Source: JASHVB01 sp049522565
Lineage (GTDB): Bacteria > Pseudomonadota > Alphaproteobacteria > Acetobacterales > Acetobacteraceae
Direction of reading: 5' to 3'
DNA length: 17,128 bases
Assembly (NCBI GenBank): GCA_049522565.1
Contig: JBEKNT010000119.1
Coordinates: forward strand, 1 to 17,128
The translations under genes and the position numbers were made by a program. Below the pieces are notes generated by a model. The model was given only the letters and a program-made list of their open reading frames with translations, did not search any database and had not been told where the DNA came from. This document shows, piece by piece, positions 14,926-17,128 of the stretch. The first letter of the stretch is position 1. Each line of letters opens with the position of its first letter.

Positions 14926-16548
14926 ATGGCCACGCAACAGGACGTCATCGAGGCCGACTTCATCGTGGTGGGCGCCGGCTCGGCCGGCTGCGTGATGGCG
15001 GCGCGGCTGTCCGAAGACCCGGCCACCAGCGTCGTGCTGCTGGAAGCCGGCGGCGCCGACTGGAACCGTTGGATCCACATCCCGCTCGGCTTCGGCAAGA
15101 CCTTCGCCGATCCGTCGGTCAACTGGTGCTACGAGACCGAGCCGGATGCCGGTGCCGGCGGGAGGAAAATCTATTGGCCGCGCGGCAAGGTGTTGGGCGG
15201 CTCGTCCAGCATCAACGGCATGGTCTATATCCGCGGCCAGCACGAGGATTTTGACCTGTGGCGGCAGATGGGCTGCGCCGGCTGGTCGGCACAGGATGTT
15301 CTGCCGTACTTCAAGCGTGCCGAACACCAGGTGCGCGGGCCGGATGACTGGCACAGCACGGGCGGCCCGCTCGTCGTGTCCGATGTGCCGGACAAGCACC
15401 CGATCTGCGAGGCGTTCATTCGCGCCTGTAACGATCTCGGCTTTCCCACCAACGCCGACTTCAACGGCGCGACGCAGGACGGCGTCGGCTACCACCAGAC
15501 CACGACGCGCAACGGCCGCCGGTGCTCCACCGCGGTCGGCTACCTGAAGCCCGCGACGCAGCGGCGCAATCTGCGAGTCGTCACCGGCGCGCTGGCCGAG
15601 CGCATCATCTTCGAAGGCCGTCGCGCCGTTGGCGTGGCGTTCCGCCAGGACGGCTTTTCCGTCACCGCCCGCGCGCGGCGCGAGGTCATCCTGTGCGGCG
15701 GCGCCATCAACTCGCCGCAGCTTCTGCTGCTGTCCGGTGTCGGACCGCAACAGCATTTGACCGATCTTGGCATTCCGGTCGTGCATCATCTGCCCGGTGT
15801 CGGCCAGGCGATGCAGGACCACTACTCGGCACCGATCAAGCTGAAATGCCGGTACCCGATCACGGTGAACGACATCATGCTAAGCCCCGCCAAGATGCTG
15901 GGCACCCTGCTCGACTACTACCTGCGCCGGCGCGGCGCGTTGGCGTCGATCTCGGCGCAGGTGGCGCTGTTCGCGCGCACCCGGGCGGAACTGGCGACGC
16001 CCGACATCAAGATGTCGATCTCGATCTTCAGTGCCGACCGGCCGCAGGACGGCCTGCACGAATTCTCCGGCTTCACCTTGATCGTCTATCAGCTTCGCCC
16101 GGAAAGCCGAGGCGAGATCAGGCTGAAATCGCCGCGTCCGGAAGACGCGCCGGCGATCTTGCCGAACTACCTCGCCACCGAGACCGATCGCCGCACTATC
16201 ACCGACGGCCTGCTGCTTGGCCGCCGCTTGCTCGCGACGCCGCACCTGCAGCACTACGTCGCGGAGGAGTTCCTGCCCGGCCCGCAGGCACAGACCGACG
16301 CGCAGATCCTGGAGCATGCGCGCAACCGCGGCGGCACCGTGTATCACCCGACCAGCACCTGCAAGATGGGCATCGACACGATGGCGGTCGTCGATCCCGA
16401 ATTGCGCGTGCAAGGCATCGGCGGGCTGCGCGTGGTCGATGCGTCGGTGATGCCCACCGTGGTGTCCGGCAACACCAACGCCGCGACGATCATGATCGGC
16501 GAGAAGGCCGCCGACCTGGTGCGCCAGCAGATCCGCATGGCGGCCTGA
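14926..16548 (+). CDS. GMC-family FAD-dependent oxidoreductase, second tandem copy (540 aa)
   Basis: A paralogue of the preceding gene, colinear over its whole length and roughly two-thirds identical by eye. GAGSAG lies at 16-21, then WPRGKVLGGSSSINGMVYIR, GAINSPQLLLLSGVGP, and the catalytic pair His474 (YHPTSTCKMG) and Asn518 (SGNTNAATIM). Both active-site segments are intact. Differences concentrate around residues 44-78, 112-140 and the middle region (about 310-360), where GMC enzymes shape the substrate pocket, so the copies probably differ in substrate. There is no signal peptide. The hairpin with a T-run upstream suggests separate transcription or reduced read-through from the first copy. 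A triloop hairpin follows 7 bp after its stop, and an MlrC-family gene lies beyond. Confidence 0.93.
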   Translation: MATQQDVIEADFIVVGAGSAGCVMAARLSEDPATSVVLLEAGGADWNRWIHIPLGFGKTFADPSVNWCYETEPDAGAGGRKIYWPRGKVLGGSSSINGMVYIRGQHEDFDLWRQMGCAGWSAQDVLPYFKRAEHQVRGPDDWHSTGGPLVVSDVPDKHPICEAFIRACNDLGFPTNADFNGATQDGVGYHQTTTRNGRRCSTAVGYLKPATQRRNLRVVTGALAERIIFEGRRAVGVAFRQDGFSVTARARREVILCGGAINSPQLLLLSGVGPQQHLTDLGIPVVHHLPGVGQAMQDHYSAPIKLKCRYPITVNDIMLSPAKMLGTLLDYYLRRRGALASISAQVALFARTRAELATPDIKMSISIFSADRPQDGLHEFSGFTLIVYQLRPESRGEIRLKSPRPEDAPAILPNYLATETDRRTITDGLLLGRRLLATPHLQHYVAEEFLPGPQAQTDAQILEHARNRGGTVYHPTSTCKMGIDTMAVVDPELRVQGIGGLRVVDASVMPTVVSGNTNAATIMIGEKAADLVRQQIRMAA

Positions 16549-16555
16549 GAGTACA

Positions 16556-16578
16556 CCTCTCCCGCTGCGCGGGAGAGG
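16556..16578. repeat. 10-bp stem, triloop hairpin after the second GMC gene (repeat family copy 2)
   Basis: CCTCTCCCGC (16556-16565) and GCGGGAGAGG (16569-16578) have exactly the same stem as the copy at 12982-13004, here with the triloop TGC and one more A-T pair at the base. It begins 7 bp after the stop codon. Two identical stems at the same position relative to unrelated genes show a dispersed element rather than chance. Confidence 0.7.
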
Positions 16579-16597
16579 TCGGGGTGCGAAGCACCGA

Positions 16598-16662
16598 GGG
16601 TGAGGGTGCTGCGGCACGTACCGAACTTAAGATGCTGCGTGCGGCACGCATCACCCTCACCC
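16598..16662. repeat. Inverted pair of GGGTGAGGGTG units
   Basis: GGGTGAGGGTG (16598-16608) and its reverse complement CACCCTCACCC (16652-16662) are separated by 43 bp and flanked inside by related GGCACG sequences. The left unit is the tail of the triloop hairpin repeat, so this may be two facing copies of that element, the right one decayed. Confidence 0.5.
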
Positions 16663-16732
16663 GGCGCGGGCGCAATGACAAGGGCGAACGTTCGCGGTAG
16701 CGTCACGCCATACCGCACACTGGACCCTGCCC

Positions 16733-17128
16733 ATGCGCCTGTTCAGCGCCACCATCGCCACCGAAACAAACACGTTCTCCCCGCTGCCCACCAGCCTGGC
16801 GGCCTACCAGGAAGGCGTGTTCCTCCGCCCCGGAGAGCATCCGCAAGACACACCGCTGATGTGCACCGCGCCGCTTTGGGTGGCGCGCCGCCGCGCCGCG
16901 GCCGAAGGGTTCACCCTGATCGAGGGAAGCTGCTTCGCCGCCAGCCCCGCCGGCACCACCAACCGCGCGGATTACGAATTCATGCGCGATGAAATCCTCG
17001 CGCAAGTCAAAACCGCACTGCCGCTCGACGGTGTCTTGCTCGGCCTGCACGGCGCCATGGTTGCACACGGCTACGACGACACCGAAGGCGACGTGATCGA
17101 ACGCGTGCGCGCCCTGGTCGGACCGGAC
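16733..17128 (+). CDS. MlrC/M81-family metallopeptidase-like protein, N-terminal part (132 codons in window)
   Basis: The frame stays open to the window edge, so only the first 132 residues are seen. The N-terminus MRLFSATIATETNTFSPLPT carries the ETNTF motif of the MlrC family, named for the Sphingomonas enzyme that degrades linearised microcystin products. LDGVLLGLHGAMVAHGYDDTEGD (99-120, here split as LDGVLLGLHGAMV and AHGYDDTEGD) is the second family landmark. Most members act in general catabolism on unknown amide substrates, and the metal ligands are expected beyond the visible part. No good ribosome binding site precedes the ATG, but the start matches the usual family N-terminus. Whether it belongs with the GMC genes is unclear, since a repeat-filled gap of 184 bp lies between. 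Confidence 0.8.
   Translation, partial: MRLFSATIATETNTFSPLPTSLAAYQEGVFLRPGEHPQDTPLMCTAPLWVARRRAAAEGFTLIEGSCFAASPAGTTNRADYEFMRDEILAQVKTALPLDGVLLGLHGAMVAHGYDDTEGDVIERVRALVGPD

Noticed and set aside
13068..15822. Long minus-strand open frames opposite the two GMC genes (13068-14228 and 14659-15822)
   Set aside because: They are antisense shadows. They resemble each other only because the two sense genes are paralogues.
13101..16548. Reading the GMC genes as a betaine synthesis locus (betA)
   Set aside because: No betaine-aldehyde dehydrogenase, BetI-like regulator or choline transporter is adjacent, and the family covers many alcohols.
1..17128. CRISPR arrays, phage or transposon genes, and defence systems
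   Set aside because: No regularly spaced repeats, transposase, integrase, nuclease or toxin-antitoxin-like genes were seen on either strand; the palindromes found are isolated intergenic elements.

Overview
The window is GC-rich chromosomal DNA, most likely from an alphaproteobacterium and plausibly from an Acetobacteraceae/Rhodospirillales member. The reasons are strong G/C preference at third codon positions, protein families typical of metabolically broad members of that group (GMC oxidoreductases, a luciferase-like monooxygenase, an LVIVD propeller, MlrC/M81, EamA), and dispersed GC-rich palindromes of the kind that recur in alphaproteobacterial intergenic DNA. The taxonomic call is inference; there is no rRNA or tRNA gene to anchor it.

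Layout. (1) 53-2013, plus strand: a small protein of unknown function followed 32 bp later by an exported protein with a C-terminal outer-membrane-barrel-like region. This pair looks less GC-biased by eye than the rest. (2) 2036-3475, minus: a YfcC/DcuC-family membrane carrier, convergent with the pair. (3) 3476-4116: about 640 bp without a convincing gene, holding a dispersed palindrome, a hairpin and a doubtful 48-codon ORF that overlaps the next start. (4) 4117-5409, plus: homoserine dehydrogenase. (5) 5552-7865, minus: a two-gene unit of a luciferase-like flavin monooxygenase and an LVIVD beta-propeller protein. Divergent from it, 89 bp away, is a 3-hydroxyisobutyrate-dehydrogenase-like gene (7955-8836). 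(6) 9165-10880, plus: an alpha/beta hydrolase, a composite inverted repeat, and an EamA/DMT exporter; a 77-aa putative lipoprotein gene overlaps the exporter's end on the minus strand. (7) 11246-12967: glutaminyl-tRNA synthetase, preceded by a perfect AT-rich inverted repeat. (8) 13101-16548: two tandem, closely related GMC oxidoreductases separated by a long inverted repeat ending in a T-run. (9) 16733 to the window end: the N-terminal part of an MlrC/M81 metallopeptidase-family gene.

Most of the region is small-molecule metabolism (oxidation, ester hydrolysis, transport) interspersed with two housekeeping genes (hom, glnS). I see no phage, transposase, integrase, CRISPR array, toxin-antitoxin pair or recognisable defence system. 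The least explained items are the LVIVD propeller, which shows a ring-like series of histidines at equivalent blade positions and is paired with the monooxygenase; the 53-2013 gene pair of unknown function; the inverted repeat in front of glnS; and several distinct intergenic palindrome families, mostly placed just after stop codons.
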